Source: Bryobacterales bacterium
GTDB lineage: Bacteria > Acidobacteriota > Terriglobia > Bryobacterales > Bryobacteraceae
Direction: 5' to 3'
Length of the DNA: 64,000 nucleotides
NCBI GenBank assembly: GCA_003164035.1
Contig: PLRS01000052.1
Span: 91,659-155,658, forward strand
Shown: positions 54,762-63,434 of the stretch, piece after piece
Layout of the letters: every line of letters begins with the position of its first letter
How positions within the stretch are numbered: the first letter of the stretch is position 1
Made by a program: the position numbers and the translations under genes
The notes under the pieces: generated by a model
The model's input: the letters and a program-made list of their open reading frames with translations, nothing else
Told to the model about the DNA's origin: nothing
The model's database searches: none

Positions 54762-55151
54762 TTATGGAAGCGGGTAGAGGCGCAACTCCGGCATGGGGAA
54801 ATCCTTCACGTTACCAGTCACCAGCGTCAAGTCGTTTGCCAGCGCAACGGCCGCGATAGTTGTATCCGGCAGCGACAGAGTGCGATTCCGGCGCCGCCAG
54901 ACGTTCTGTAGCTCGCCGGCCTGTTTGGCGATTTCCCACGTGACGGGGTAGAACTTCAGGCTCCGCAACAGGCGCTCGGTCTTGGCCTCCTCGCCCGGCC
55001 GCAGTCCAGCGTAGATTTCGGTGACGTTAATGGAACAACAGGCCATATCGGCCCCGTCCTCGATCAGCCGATCCAGGAGTTGCCGCCGGCCGCGCTTGCC
55101 GTTGAGGGCATCGATGAGGATGCTCGAATCGAGCAGACAGGTACCGGCCAT
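54762..55151 (-). CDS. PIN-domain toxin (VapC-like)
   Basis: 129 residues with the PIN ribonuclease fold. Catalytic acids are visible in CLLDSSILIDAL (Asp8), SINVTEIYAGL (Glu), LSLPDTTIAAVAL (Asp) and LVTGNVKDF (Asp). It would cleave RNA when freed from its antitoxin. It starts immediately at the end of the upstream antitoxin gene with no gap. It is part of a toxin-antitoxin island (54762-56371). Confidence 0.9.
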   Translation of the reverse strand: MAGTCLLDSSILIDALNGKRGRRQLLDRLIEDGADMACCSINVTEIYAGLRPGEEAKTERLLRSLKFYPVTWEIAKQAGELQNVWRRRNRTLSLPDTTIAAVALANDLTLVTGNVKDFPMPELRLYPLP

Positions 55152-55430
55152 CTATTCGGATTCCCGATGCCGCTCCACCTCTTCGAACCGCTTGATCGAC
55201 TCCTGGCGCATCTCCCGGACCCATTTGTCCGCACCGCCGGCCAGCTCGGGATGGTCCTCGTCCTTCCAGCTCCCCGCCGCCTCGCGGAGTGCCTCGCGCT
55301 GCTCGCGGCGCCGGATTTCCCGCTCCACCAAGCTAATGATGAATGTGGCCCGCTGCCTGTGGCCGGCAACCTTGTCGATCGCGATTGCCAGATCCCGAGG
55401 AATCGGCACGAGAGTTCGAGGTTTACGCAT
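55152..55430 (-). CDS. Antitoxin partner of the PIN toxin
   Basis: A protein of about 92 residues. The N-terminal part RTLVPIPRDLAIAIDKVAGHRQRATFIISLVEREIRRRE looks like a ribbon-helix-helix DNA-binding domain, followed by a basic/acidic helical tail that would wrap the toxin. ATG 55430 is preferred over GTG 55436; neither has a strong ribosome site. Its stop abuts the toxin start. It probably represses its own operon. Confidence 0.75.
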   Translation of the reverse strand: MRKPRTLVPIPRDLAIAIDKVAGHRQRATFIISLVEREIRRREQREALREAAGSWKDEDHPELAGGADKWVREMRQESIKRFEEVERHRESE

Positions 55431-55538
55431 AGTCACACTTCAGTAAACCACATTACCAACCTCCAGCGCAACCACGAGTGTAACCACAGTGGAAACCACA
55501 GATCTGGCTGAACGGTCCTTGCAAGCCGCCCTAGACGA

Positions 55539-55841
55539 TCACGCCCGCAACTCCTGCGGAATGTGCCGGCGTCGAACCTTGATCTTGCCTTCGTCTTTCC
55601 AGGCGGCGGCGAGGTCATAGGCAACCTGCATCCGCAACCACGTTTCCGGCGTGCCGCCAAATGCTTTGGTCAACCGGATTGCCATTTCGGGGCTAATCCC
55701 GAATTTTCCGTTCACGATTTTGGTGAGCGTTTGCCGGGTGACGCCCAGAACTCTTGCGCCTTCGGTGACGGAGAGCCCCAGCGGCTCAAGGCAATCGTGC
55801 CGAACAATAAGGCCGGGATGCACGGGATTCTTCATGGGCAT
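55539..55841 (-). CDS. HigA-type XRE antitoxin without an evident HigB
   Basis: 100 residues beginning [45 protein letters not shown], the HigA/VapI helix-turn-helix, then the typical [29 protein letters not shown]. Normally a HigB toxin gene lies directly upstream. Here the upstream gene, 27 bases away, is a ParE-type toxin that already has its own antitoxin. This may be an orphan regulator or a second antitoxin for that toxin. Confidence 0.88.
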   Translation of the reverse strand: MPMKNPVHPGLIVRHDCLEPLGLSVTEGARVLGVTRQTLTKIVNGKFGISPEMAIRLTKAFGGTPETWLRMQVAYDLAAAWKDEGKIKVRRRHIPQELRA

Positions 55842-55868
55842 GGCGTTGCTCCTGTTCCTAGTACGAGC

Positions 55869-56147
55869 CTACGGCCAGTCCTGCGCACCATGGAAAATTC
55901 GTGAGATTTCTATCGCATGCTCCGTGACGCGGTACACGGCAATGTAGGGCAGTGGAGGAAACGGCAGCTCTCGCCGCCCCACGATGCGGGTGCTGGCGCG
56001 TCCAAGATTCGGGAAATCCTTCAGGCGGGCGCATCCTTCGTAGATGGTCCTGGCAATTCGCCGCGCCGCTTCCGGACGATCGCGTTCGACCTGTTCGCAA
56101 ATGCGCTCCAGGTCTTGCGCGGCCGGTAGCGACCACCTGATCTCCAT
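55869..56147 (-). CDS. ParE/RelE-type toxin
   Basis: 92 residues with the ParE fold: EIRWSLPAAQDLERICEQVERDRPEAARRIARTIYEGCARLKDFPNLGR, then the conserved RELPFPPLPYIAVYRVTEHAIEISRIFHGAQDWP. It starts at an ATG overlapping the stop of the upstream antitoxin (TGATG), the classical parDE layout. It likely poisons gyrase if ParE-like, or cleaves mRNA if RelE-like. The HigA-type gene follows at 27 bases. Confidence 0.88.
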   Translation of the reverse strand: MEIRWSLPAAQDLERICEQVERDRPEAARRIARTIYEGCARLKDFPNLGRASTRIVGRRELPFPPLPYIAVYRVTEHAIEISRIFHGAQDWP

Positions 56148-56371
56148 CAAGACTGCAGGAACCGTGCGAGGCGCTGGCCGACCTGTTCATGGGTCAGAAA
56201 CTCGCCGCGCCCGAAGGCGTCCTCACCGCGCTGTACCGCATCGATAAAGCGGGCTTCCTGCTCGAAATGGCGCGCCAGGACTTCCTGCAGCAGGTCGCCC
56301 GGTTGTCGGCCCTGCTGGGCGGCGGATTGCGCCAGCTTCGCTTCGAGTTCTGGGGGGAAGTACACTTCCAT
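56147..56371 (-). CDS. ParD/CopG-like antitoxin
   Basis: 74 residues. MEVYFPPELEAKLAQSAAQQGRQPGDLLQEVLARHF resembles the ribbon-helix-helix half of ParD-type antitoxins, and a helical tail, FIDAVQRGEDAFGRGEFLTHEQVGQRLARFL, would embrace the toxin. Its stop overlaps the ParE start by one base. It is first in the three-gene unit antitoxin-toxin-HigA. Confidence 0.8.
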   Translation of the reverse strand: MEVYFPPELEAKLAQSAAQQGRQPGDLLQEVLARHFEQEARFIDAVQRGEDAFGRGEFLTHEQVGQRLARFLQS

Positions 56372-56443
56372 TGGCTCGGCTCCTGCTTTCAGGGTACGTC
56401 AACCATGAAGCGCTGCGCAAAAGTCCGTATAGGCGGCCAGTCC

Positions 56444-57220
56444 CTACTGATTTACCCCACTGGCCAAAAATCCGCCGTCCACCACGATGCACTGGCCGGT
56501 GATGAAGCTGGCGGCGTCGGAAGCCAGCAGCACCGTGGCGCCGATCAGTTCCTCGGACTTGCCGAAGCGGCCCATCGGGGTGCGCAGCTTGAGTTCCTTG
56601 CCGCGCTCGGTGCCATCCAGGAGGGCGGCGTTCAGGTCGGTGCGGAATACGCCGGGAGCGATGGCGTTGACGTTAATCCCGTCCTTAGCCCATTCCACCG
56701 CGAGACTCCGGGTCAACGCCAGCACCGCCGCCTTGGACGCGGCATACGCCGTCACCTGCATCAGCGACACGAACGAATTCAATGACGCAATATTAACGAT
56801 CCGGCCCTGGCCGGACGCCTTCAGCGCCGGGTAGAACGACTGGCAGGCGCGCAGGGTGCCCGTCAGGTTCACATCCATTAACCCGTTCCATTCCGCCTCG
56901 GTGGTTTCCTCGGTGCGCTTGCGGAAGATATGGCCGGCGGCGTTCAGCAGCACGTCCACGCGGCCAAACTCCTGCAACACAGCGTCGCGAAAAGCGTCCA
57001 CCGAGGGGCGGGAGGCGATGTCGCAAACCAGCCGCAGGGTCCTGCCCCCAGCCCGCTCCACTTCGGCGCACGCTTCCTCGACGTTTTTCCCCCTCCGCCC
57101 GGTGGGGACGACGTCGGCGCCGGCCGCGGCTAGCCCCGACGCCAACACCCGTCCCAGTCCGGACGTCCCGCCCATCACCGCAACTACGCGCCCAGTAAGA
57201 TCGAGCGGCCTCTCTGCCAC
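56444..57220 (-). CDS. SDR dehydrogenase, KduD/gluconate-5-dehydrogenase type
   Basis: 258 residues of a classical SDR: AVMGGTSGLGRVLASGLAAAGADVV (TGxxxGxG), LLNAAGHIFRK, IVNIASLNSFVS, the YAASKAAV catalytic Tyr/Lys, NAIAPGVFRTDLN and a C-terminal GQCIVVDGGFLASGV. In context it is best read as 2-dehydro-3-deoxy-D-gluconate 5-dehydrogenase, which reduces the KduI product to KDG. The start is GTG 57220, three bases after the kinase stop, so the two are co-translated. A general gluconate 5-dehydrogenase role remains possible. Confidence 0.85.
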   Translation of the reverse strand: MAERPLDLTGRVVAVMGGTSGLGRVLASGLAAAGADVVPTGRRGKNVEEACAEVERAGGRTLRLVCDIASRPSVDAFRDAVLQEFGRVDVLLNAAGHIFRKRTEETTEAEWNGLMDVNLTGTLRACQSFYPALKASGQGRIVNIASLNSFVSLMQVTAYAASKAAVLALTRSLAVEWAKDGINVNAIAPGVFRTDLNAALLDGTERGKELKLRTPMGRFGKSEELIGATVLLASDAASFITGQCIVVDGGFLASGVNQ

Positions 57221-57223
57221 CGT

Positions 57224-58306
57224 CTACCTCTGGATGCGGGCCGAGCCGCCTTTAGCGAACGAACGCACCTGGTCGAGCGTGGCCATGGTGGTATCGCCGG
57301 GGAAGGTGGTGAGCAGCGCGCCGTGCGCCCAACCGAGCTTCACCGCTTCCCGCGGCGCTTCGCCCGTCAATAGCCCGTAGAAGAAGCCCGACGCGAAGCC
57401 ATCGCCGCCGCCCACGCGGTCGTAGACGTCCAGCTCCGCCACCGGCGCGTTGAAGGTCTCGCCGTTGACCCACGCCACCGCGCTCCAACTGTGCCGGCTG
57501 GTGGAATGTACCTCGCGCAGCGTCGTCGCCACCACCTGGATTTGCGGATGCTTCTTTACCGCTACGTGAATCATTTCGTAGAAGGCGCTGGGATCGAGCT
57601 TGGACTTCGCCACCACGTCCTGCCCCGGAATGCCGAGGCCCTTCTGCAGGTCCTCTTCATTGCCCACCAGCACATCCACGTTTTCCACGATGCGGCCCAA
57701 CACTTCCACCGCCCGCGCGGCGCCGCCGGAGATGTTCCACAGCTTCTCGCGATAGTTCAGGTCGAAGGACGTCACCGCTCCGGCTTTCTTGGCGGCCCGC
57801 ATTCCTTCCACCACCAGCTCGGCCGTTTTTTCGCCCAGGGCCGCGAAAATCCCGCCCGAGTGGAACCACCTCACCCCGCCCGAAAAGATTTCGTCCCAGT
57901 CGAAATCGCCCGGCTTCAATTGCGCGGCCGCTTCGTTGGCCCGGTTATAGAACACCACCGGAGCGCGCACGCCCCAGCCCCGGTCGCTATATACCGTGGC
58001 CATGTTGGGACCGTTCACGCCATTGTGTTTGAAGGCCTTGTAGAACGGTTTCACGCCCATGGCGCGCACCCGTTCCGCGATCAGGTCGCCAATCGGGTAA
58101 TCCACCATCGCCGAGGCCACGCCGGTCCGCAGCCGGAAACAGTCGGCCAGGTTGGCGGCTACGTTGAACTCGCCGCCGCTGACGTGAATCCTGCATTCGT
58201 TGGCTTTGCGGAAGGGAATGATCCCGGGATCCAGACGATGCACCAGAGCGCCGAGCGAAACCAGGTCGAGCGCTCCTTCCGGTCGAATCTTCAAAGGTTG
58301 ACTCAT
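57224..58306 (-). CDS. PfkB-family sugar kinase, KdgK-like
   Basis: 360 residues of a ribokinase/PfkB-type kinase: LVSLGALVHRLDPG and HVSGGEFNVAANLADCFRL (substrate site), SFDLNYREKLW, VLVGNEEDL, and the catalytic DRVGGGDGFASGFFYGLL with the base Asp in GGGD. The order and length fit 2-dehydro-3-deoxygluconokinase, giving KDPG for the Entner-Doudoroff aldolase. It is followed at three bases by the KduD-like gene and preceded by the GH88 gene across a 284-base gap that holds a MITE-like insertion. Confidence 0.85.
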   Translation of the reverse strand: MSQPLKIRPEGALDLVSLGALVHRLDPGIIPFRKANECRIHVSGGEFNVAANLADCFRLRTGVASAMVDYPIGDLIAERVRAMGVKPFYKAFKHNGVNGPNMATVYSDRGWGVRAPVVFYNRANEAAAQLKPGDFDWDEIFSGGVRWFHSGGIFAALGEKTAELVVEGMRAAKKAGAVTSFDLNYREKLWNISGGAARAVEVLGRIVENVDVLVGNEEDLQKGLGIPGQDVVAKSKLDPSAFYEMIHVAVKKHPQIQVVATTLREVHSTSRHSWSAVAWVNGETFNAPVAELDVYDRVGGGDGFASGFFYGLLTGEAPREAVKLGWAHGALLTTFPGDTTMATLDQVRSFAKGGSARIQR

Positions 58307-58357
58307 ATAAGATGTTGGAGAAACTAAGTATTCACTTTCGTAGTCACAGCCGTGTAG

Positions 58358-58515
58358 CCGGCAACCGCTCCCTCAGAAGCTGTGAAAAATTCAAATTTGA
58401 GCCACGAATGAACACCGATAAAGACGGGGAAGCCTTTTACTTTCTTCATCTGTGTTCATCTGTGTTCATCTGTGGCTATATTTCTTCACGCCTTCTCACG
58501 GTCGCGGCTCGGACT
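58358..58515. repeat. Family A repeat copy A4, interrupted
   Basis: CCGGCAACCGCTCCCTCA (58358-58375) and CACGGTCGCGGCTC (58497-58510) are the two halves of one family A arm, identical in order to the intact arm of A5 at 63229-63257. They are split by the MITE-like element. The opposite arm of this copy is missing. Confidence 0.75.
58376..58498. mobile_element. MITE-like non-autonomous element (about 120 bp)
   Basis: The element begins GAAGCTGTGAAAAAT and ends ATTTCTTCACGCCTTC, imperfect terminal inverted repeats. Similarity of the arms continues inward (GCCACGAATGAACACCGAT against the complement of ATCTGTGTTCATCTGTGGC), so it is one long hairpin. TCA or CTCA flanks both ends as a likely target duplication (58372-58375, 58495-58498). 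It contains three tandem TTCATCTGTG units. No coding capacity. Confidence 0.7.
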
Positions 58516-58589
58516 CGCGACCTTCTACCGTAAAAGCATGAGCCTTCGCTGTCAAGCCAATCGCCGCTCAACCCAAAGTTTAGCGAATC

Positions 58590-61145
58590 TCAACGGTTGC
58601 CGTTGCTCCCCGCCGCCGCTTCCAGCTTCAGCAGCGTTTCGAGCAGGTAGTAGTTGCCGTAGACCAGGGTGCCATCGTTCGGCCGCGTGGACGAGCCGTG
58701 CCGCAATACGCCCGCCGGCGAGCTGTCGCCCGCGCCCACCGGCGTCAGGTAGCGGTCGATGAGCGACTGCACGATGCGCTCCGCCTCCCGGCGATAGCGC
58801 GCGGCGCGAGCCCGGTCGCCATCGAGCGCGGAAAGCCGCAGCAGGCCGCCCGCCAGAATGGCCGCCGCCGAGGAATCCCGATTGCGATAGAACACCCCTT
58901 CGTCCTGGTAGTCGTACCACGGCACGCCGTCTTCGGGCAGGTGCGCCAAGGCATAATCGGCGGTCTTTTCCGCCGCGGCCAGCAGTTTCGGTTCGTGGGT
59001 GGCGCCATACGCTTGGGCAAAGCCGTATACCGCCCATGAGTGGCCGCGAGACCACGCTGAATCCGCCGCCAGGCCCTGGTGCGTGTGGGTGAAAACCACC
59101 TCGCCCGGCGGGGTGGAATTGGGGAAATCGATGGTCTGCCCGCCGGAGCTGAACCGTTGGCGATTGTCGCCGGGGTTGTAATGCACGGATTGCGCCGTGG
59201 ATCCGTCTGGCCGCACCAGCCACTCCGCCGACCGCAGCGCGTGCTGCCGCCCCAGTTCGCGCCAGGACGGGTCGCCGGTCTCTTCCGACGCCCAAAACCA
59301 GATCTGCAGGTTCATGAGGGTGTCGATAATGGTGTCGTCCCCGTTGACGCCCCACGACGCCGCCAGGTGCGTCACCGGGTTGTAGAGCTGCTTCAGCCGC
59401 GCGGCCGCCTTCAGAGCTTCGGCGCGATAGCCGCTGTCGTGCGTCGCCTGGTAGCCCAGCACGAACGAGTACAGGTTCAGAAAACCGGTGTCGTGGTCCT
59501 GCCCGGCCTGCATGCCCGCAAAGCGTGAGCTGAACAGCGTGGCCAGCCGCTGGTACCGCTCCTCGTGCGTGTACCCGGCCAGCTTCCACAGTTCGCCCGC
59601 CCAGAAAGCCCCGGTCCAAAAGTAGCCGCTCTCCGGCCGCCACTCGCCGGTGCGATTGTCGCCTTCGGTGAAGAACCCCTGGCCGTGAGTCTTGTCCACC
59701 GTGCCCGGCGCGCTCGCCGCGATGAGCGGCTCGAATGTGCGCGCCGTCCGGTCCGCCTCCTGCCGCAGCAGGGCGATGGCTTGGGCGTAGGTCTTATGCG
59801 GCACGTCGCCTAAAGTATCGGGCGGAGCCGATTGCGGCGCGGCCGGTCCCGGCAGAATCCTCACCTCGGCCGGCGCGGCCATTTGCGCCGCGCGCGCGTT
59901 CAACCACGCCGTGAAGCGCTGGCGCGTGGGCCGCGCCAAATCGGGCAAAGCCAGCGTGCCGCCGTGCTGCCGCGCCGAAGCCTGGGCCGTGCGAGTCTCC
60001 AGCGCTTCGGTGCCTTCCTGGTCCCATATCGCCGCGCCATACCAGTTAGCGGCGCCGTTGCGCGGACGGACGTGGATCAGAAAGTTGACCCCATCGTCGC
60101 CCGTCGCCCCCGCCATCGCCGCCGGTATCAGCACCGCCACGCCCAGGTTCTCGTCCGGCACATCTTCCGCCTGCGCTTTGTCTCCCGCCAGCACCACCTG
60201 GTGGCCCCAGGTAGCCAGCACGCGCACGCTCGGGTTGCCGGCCTCGACCATTTCGACGGGCTTCTTAGGCAGCCCCGTCACCAGGTCCACGCCCTCCGCG
60301 CCGGTGACGCGAATGGCGTGCTCGAAACCATGTTTGCCGGCCCATTGCGTGATGCGGCTCACCAGGTCCACGGAGTGGCCGGCGATCTGCCAGCCTTTGT
60401 AATCCAGCTCCACGATGGACCGCACCGGCCCGCTCGCTGCCACCCGCCACTTCCGCTCGCTCACCTCCGCCACCGGCGCCGCCTTCGCGTCCACCAGCGC
60501 GCCGATGCCGCCCGGCCCCAGCGCTTTGCCGATGCCGTAGATATCCCGGCCGTAGGCGCTTTCCTGGTGATACACGTACTCCGGCGTGGCGAACAGTTCC
60601 AGATAAAGGCCCGGACGCCGCTTGCCGTACAGATCGATGGCGTTGCGCTTGTCGAAATAAAGCCGCCACGCGGTCTCCTCGGATTCCCAGCCCGGCCCTT
60701 CGTAGTGCGCGGCGAAGCGGGCGTCCGTCCGCTTGGGGTAGTGCGTGCGGATGCGCAGCAACGTGGGCGTGTCGCCATAAGCGATGCTGACGATGCGCGT
60801 CTGGTGCGGGCCCAGGTCGATCTGAAACGCCAGCTCGTCCAATTTGCCGTCGCCATCCAGATCGTCGGCCTGCGAGGGCAGTTCCACCGTCTCCAGCGTG
60901 CGCGCGTCTTCCTCCAGCGTGGCCGCGGCGCTGGTGGTCACAATCGCCGCCGCCGCCGCGAAATCCGGCGCTACCCGCTTCAAGGCGGCGATCGGCACCA
61001 CAATGTCTTCGGCCGGACGCGCCTGCGCGCTCGGGTTCGAGATCGCCAGCTTGATGACTTTGACGTGCGACTCGGCGTACAGCGCGCCGGCCGATACCGC
61101 GGCCGCGAATGCCACGAGGTCGATAGCCAGACCACGCCCGGTCAT
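58590..61145 (-). CDS. DUF4861-GH88 fusion: secreted unsaturated glucuronyl hydrolase
   Basis: About 851 residues. After a signal peptide ([19 protein letters not shown]) the first 400 residues match a DUF4861-type beta-rich domain ([66 protein letters not shown]). The last 380 residues are a GH88 (alpha/alpha)6 barrel with [21 protein letters not shown], the catalytic Asp regions [13 protein letters not shown] and [19 protein letters not shown], and [16 protein letters not shown]. It would release unsaturated uronic acid from lyase-produced oligosaccharides. The start overlaps the KduI-like stop (ATGA). The two-domain fusion is unusual to my knowledge. Confidence 0.88.
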   Translation of the reverse strand: MTGRGLAIDLVAFAAAVSAGALYAESHVKVIKLAISNPSAQARPAEDIVVPIAALKRVAPDFAAAAAIVTTSAAATLEEDARTLETVELPSQADDLDGDGKLDELAFQIDLGPHQTRIVSIAYGDTPTLLRIRTHYPKRTDARFAAHYEGPGWESEETAWRLYFDKRNAIDLYGKRRPGLYLELFATPEYVYHQESAYGRDIYGIGKALGPGGIGALVDAKAAPVAEVSERKWRVAASGPVRSIVELDYKGWQIAGHSVDLVSRITQWAGKHGFEHAIRVTGAEGVDLVTGLPKKPVEMVEAGNPSVRVLATWGHQVVLAGDKAQAEDVPDENLGVAVLIPAAMAGATGDDGVNFLIHVRPRNGAANWYGAAIWDQEGTEALETRTAQASARQHGGTLALPDLARPTRQRFTAWLNARAAQMAAPAEVRILPGPAAPQSAPPDTLGDVPHKTYAQAIALLRQEADRTARTFEPLIAASAPGTVDKTHGQGFFTEGDNRTGEWRPESGYFWTGAFWAGELWKLAGYTHEERYQRLATLFSSRFAGMQAGQDHDTGFLNLYSFVLGYQATHDSGYRAEALKAAARLKQLYNPVTHLAASWGVNGDDTIIDTLMNLQIWFWASEETGDPSWRELGRQHALRSAEWLVRPDGSTAQSVHYNPGDNRQRFSSGGQTIDFPNSTPPGEVVFTHTHQGLAADSAWSRGHSWAVYGFAQAYGATHEPKLLAAAEKTADYALAHLPEDGVPWYDYQDEGVFYRNRDSSAAAILAGGLLRLSALDGDRARAARYRREAERIVQSLIDRYLTPVGAGDSSPAGVLRHGSSTRPNDGTLVYGNYYLLETLLKLEAAAGSNGNR

Positions 61146-61996
61146 TTCGCGCTTCCGTGCGACGCTTCCAGGCCCGAGCCGCCCTGGGCGTATTCCGGCT
61201 GCACGTTCACCACGCCGAACTGCCGGTCGAGCCCTTCCCGGTTTGCCGCCATCATCCACAGAAACCCGATCGAGCCGCCCGGCGCCGCCACGTTGGGGTG
61301 GTAGCCGGCCGGCATCGCCACGCAATCCCCCTCGCGCACCACCACCACCAGTTCCGGCTCGCGCGGATTGGTGTAGACCAACTGGATCCCCCACGCCGGC
61401 TCCGGCATGTCTATATAAAGGTAGGCCTCCTCCAGCATTTCGGCGTGTTCGTGCGGCGGCCAGGACGTCCAGTTCCCCGGATCGGAGAAGGTCACCCCCG
61501 CCACGATGCGCCCGGCCTCCACGTTCTTGCCGATCAGAATATTCAGGTTGCGCGACGATGCCGGGCCGCCCGCGCGAAAGTGCAGCGTCGGATCCTGCTG
61601 CACGTCCTGGAAGCGTACCAGCCTGATCGGGTAGTACTTGTCCACCGGCGCCGATACTTCCGCCAGGTCGCAGCCGTCCTCACCCGCGGCCACTTCCACT
61701 TCCGCATCGCGTGGAACGTAGAGCGCATCGTACCGGCCGAGCTCGAATTCCCCCTGCCCGGTCTTCACCGTCCCGCCGCCGTTCAGGCAAATCAGCCCGG
61801 TCTCGAGGCCCTCGGTGGGGAAGCGAATCGGGGCGTCGCCGCTTCCCAGGATGATGCGCCCGTAGCGCAGGTGCCGCACCGCCGCGGAACTCGGGGCGAG
61901 CCACGTCGTGCGGCCTTTCCGGCGGTTGGTGCCGCGCCGGACGCAATCGGACTCTCGGATCGGAAAAATATTGTGTGGAGTGCTCACGGATTTCAC
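61142..61996 (-). CDS. KduI/IolB-family isomerase (5-keto-4-deoxyuronate isomerase)
   Basis: 284 residues of a double cupin. The metal site is in [21 protein letters not shown] (H-x-H...E) with a later His in [14 protein letters not shown]. Both KduI and IolB share this fold; the neighbouring GH88, KdgK and KduD-type genes point to KduI, converting 4-deoxy-5-hexosulose-uronate to the 2,5-diketo form. GTG 61996 is the longest start; GTG 61987 is possible and the ribosome site is weak. It is first in the uronate operon and overlaps the GH88 fusion start by four bases. Confidence 0.85.
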   Translation of the reverse strand: MKSVSTPHNIFPIRESDCVRRGTNRRKGRTTWLAPSSAAVRHLRYGRIILGSGDAPIRFPTEGLETGLICLNGGGTVKTGQGEFELGRYDALYVPRDAEVEVAAGEDGCDLAEVSAPVDKYYPIRLVRFQDVQQDPTLHFRAGGPASSRNLNILIGKNVEAGRIVAGVTFSDPGNWTSWPPHEHAEMLEEAYLYIDMPEPAWGIQLVYTNPREPELVVVVREGDCVAMPAGYHPNVAAPGGSIGFLWMMAANREGLDRQFGVVNVQPEYAQGGSGLEASHGSAK

Positions 61997-62084
61997 GCGC
62001 TGAAATGCGCTGTCCGCATTTCGCCCTCAGTCTATGGCCAATCGCCACCCCTGTCAACCGTGAGCGTGCCTGGTGCCCTTGGTG

Positions 62085-62187
62085 GAGCGGACTCTCAGTC
62101 CGCCACGCCCGGACTCATCCCGGCGCTTTCGTGCCTCGCGACGATTCTGCCGTGGGGCAGACCATCGTTCTTTGTGGTCTGCCCCGC
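62085..62187. repeat. Family B repeat copy B4 with a companion hairpin
   Basis: GGGGCAGACCA (62154-62164) pairs with TGGTCTGCCCC (62175-62185). An adjacent short hairpin GCGGACT-CTC-AGTCCGC lies near 62089. They sit in the gap 61997-62221 between the KduI-like gene and the small secreted protein gene. Confidence 0.75.
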
Positions 62188-62221
62188 ACCGAGGCTGCCT
62201 TCGTGGGGCCCTGGGACGTGG

Positions 62222-62482
62222 TTACTTCTTCTTTGCGCCGGCCTGAATGCCTGCCTGTACCTGGTTGATCGCCTGGCTGACCAACTGGATCGCCTTCTCG
62301 CGGTGGCCGGCTTTGTCGTCCGCGGCCGCCTGTAACTGGGCCGCGGCGTTATTGAGCGCTTTCAGCGCCGCCTGCATGTGCGGCTGTTGGCCTTCCGCCA
62401 TGGTTGCCACAGCCAGGCCGGCGGCGCCGGCGGCAATGAGATTCTTCGCGGCCAGCCGCCGCGACATGAGTTGAGATGCCAT
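62222..62482 (-). CDS. Small exported helical protein
   Basis: 86 residues with a signal-like N-terminus (RRLAAKNLIAAGAAGLAVATMA). The mature part MQAALKALNNAAAQLQAAADDKAGHREKAIQLVSQAINQVQAGI is an amphipathic helix pair with a DKAGHR turn. I recall similar short proteins in acidobacteria and planctomycetes but know no function. AGGAGGA precedes ATG 62482, supporting translation. The Lys-rich end (AKKK) is basic. It stands alone. Confidence 0.78.
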   Translation of the reverse strand: MASQLMSRRLAAKNLIAAGAAGLAVATMAEGQQPHMQAALKALNNAAAQLQAAADDKAGHREKAIQLVSQAINQVQAGIQAGAKKK

Positions 62483-62715
62483 ACTTTCCTCCTGATCTTG
62501 CTCTTGATTGAACCAAAGCGTCCCTAAGCATACAGCCAGGTGTCGGAATGGCGCAACACTCTCTTACGGATAGCGGTACTGAAAACCTGTCCCGCACCGG
62601 ACAGCGATTTCCCAGGACCGGACGGCGCGCCGGCTTTTTGCGCCTTGTCAATAAGCCCCTGCACGCCGAAAAGAGGCGATCCGCGTGCTCCGGCTCCCGC
62701 CAAGGAGTCCCACGG

Positions 62716-63174
62716 ATGCCCAAAATGGAACGTACGCATGAAACCGTCAACGGCCTGCCGTCGCTTGAATCCCTGGTCGGCAAGGTGCAAGCCGGTTGGA
62801 AACTGGTTGGCCTGGAATGGGAGCGCGAGCCGGCCGAGCCGGCCCCGGATGCTCCCGCCGCCGAACCGCAGGGATGGACCGAAGAGATCCCTTACGGCCT
62901 GCGCGTGGCCGACGACTGTTCCCGCCTGGTCGAAAGCCCTCCCGAGCTGGAGATCCTCACCATCGCGCTGGATATGATTTGCGAAGATTGCCCGCTCTCC
63001 CGCGTGGCCGACGAACTGAATCTGCGCGGATACCGCACCCGCCAAGGCAGTGACTGGTCCCAGGGAATGCTGTTCAACCTCCTGCCGCGCATGATCCAGG
63101 TGAGTCCCAAGCTGTTCAAAAGCGAGCAGTGGATCTCACGCCGCAAGAGGCTGCCGAAGGTGTCGATCGATTAG
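62716..63174 (+). CDS. Recombinase-like helix-turn-helix protein
   Basis: 152 residues. The N-terminal half has a short coil and the acidic/Pro-rich EREPAEPAPDAPAAEPQ linker. The C-terminal half, LTIALDMICEDCPLSRVADELNLRGYRTRQGSDWSQGMLFNLLPRMIQV, resembles the helix-turn-helix 'recombinase' domain of large serine recombinases (A.ELN.RG..TR.G..W), but no resolvase catalytic domain is present. It may be a DNA-binding regulator. AAGGAG lies upstream of ATG 62716; the frame could extend to 62548. No partner gene is nearby. Confidence 0.7.
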   Translation: MPKMERTHETVNGLPSLESLVGKVQAGWKLVGLEWEREPAEPAPDAPAAEPQGWTEEIPYGLRVADDCSRLVESPPELEILTIALDMICEDCPLSRVADELNLRGYRTRQGSDWSQGMLFNLLPRMIQVSPKLFKSEQWISRRKRLPKVSID

Positions 63175-63228
63175 GCCGCGTCCCGCCGATGCATTCGATC
63201 GTCTTAGGGCCAGCTCCGTTAACAAGTC

Positions 63229-63301
63229 CGGCAACCGCTCCCTCACGGTCGCGGCTCTGACTCGCGCGTTTCCGAGCCGCGACCGTGAGGGAGCGGTTGC
63301 C
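63229..63301. repeat. Family A palindromic repeat, copy A5
   Basis: Perfect 28-base arms (63230-63257 and 63274-63301) with a 16-base centre. Its left arm contains the uninterrupted CCCTCACGGTCGCGG sequence that is split in copy A4. It lies in the 63175-63434 gap upstream of clpB. Confidence 0.85.
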
Positions 63302-63401
63302 CTCGAATCTGTTACCGAAATCCCGAAACGGTATACTGAGTGACATGGCGCAAGGGTGGTGTGCCACACTTACCCATCGGGTGTAAGCCAACTGCCCCGA
63401 G

Positions 63402-63430
63402 TTGACCACTGACCGCCTGCGTCACAATAT
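63402..63430 (+). promoter_or_regulatory. Possible clpB promoter next to the start codon
   Basis: TTGACC (63402-63407) and CAATAT (63425-63430) are 17 bases apart. ATG follows four bases after the -10, so a transcript from here would be leaderless or nearly so. No ribosome site is seen before the ATG. Confidence 0.35.
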
Positions 63431-63434
63431 ACTC

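Noticed and set aside
62716..63174. A serine recombinase or mobile-element integrase
   Set aside because: Only the helix-turn-helix-like part is present; no resolvase catalytic domain and no attachment sites are visible.
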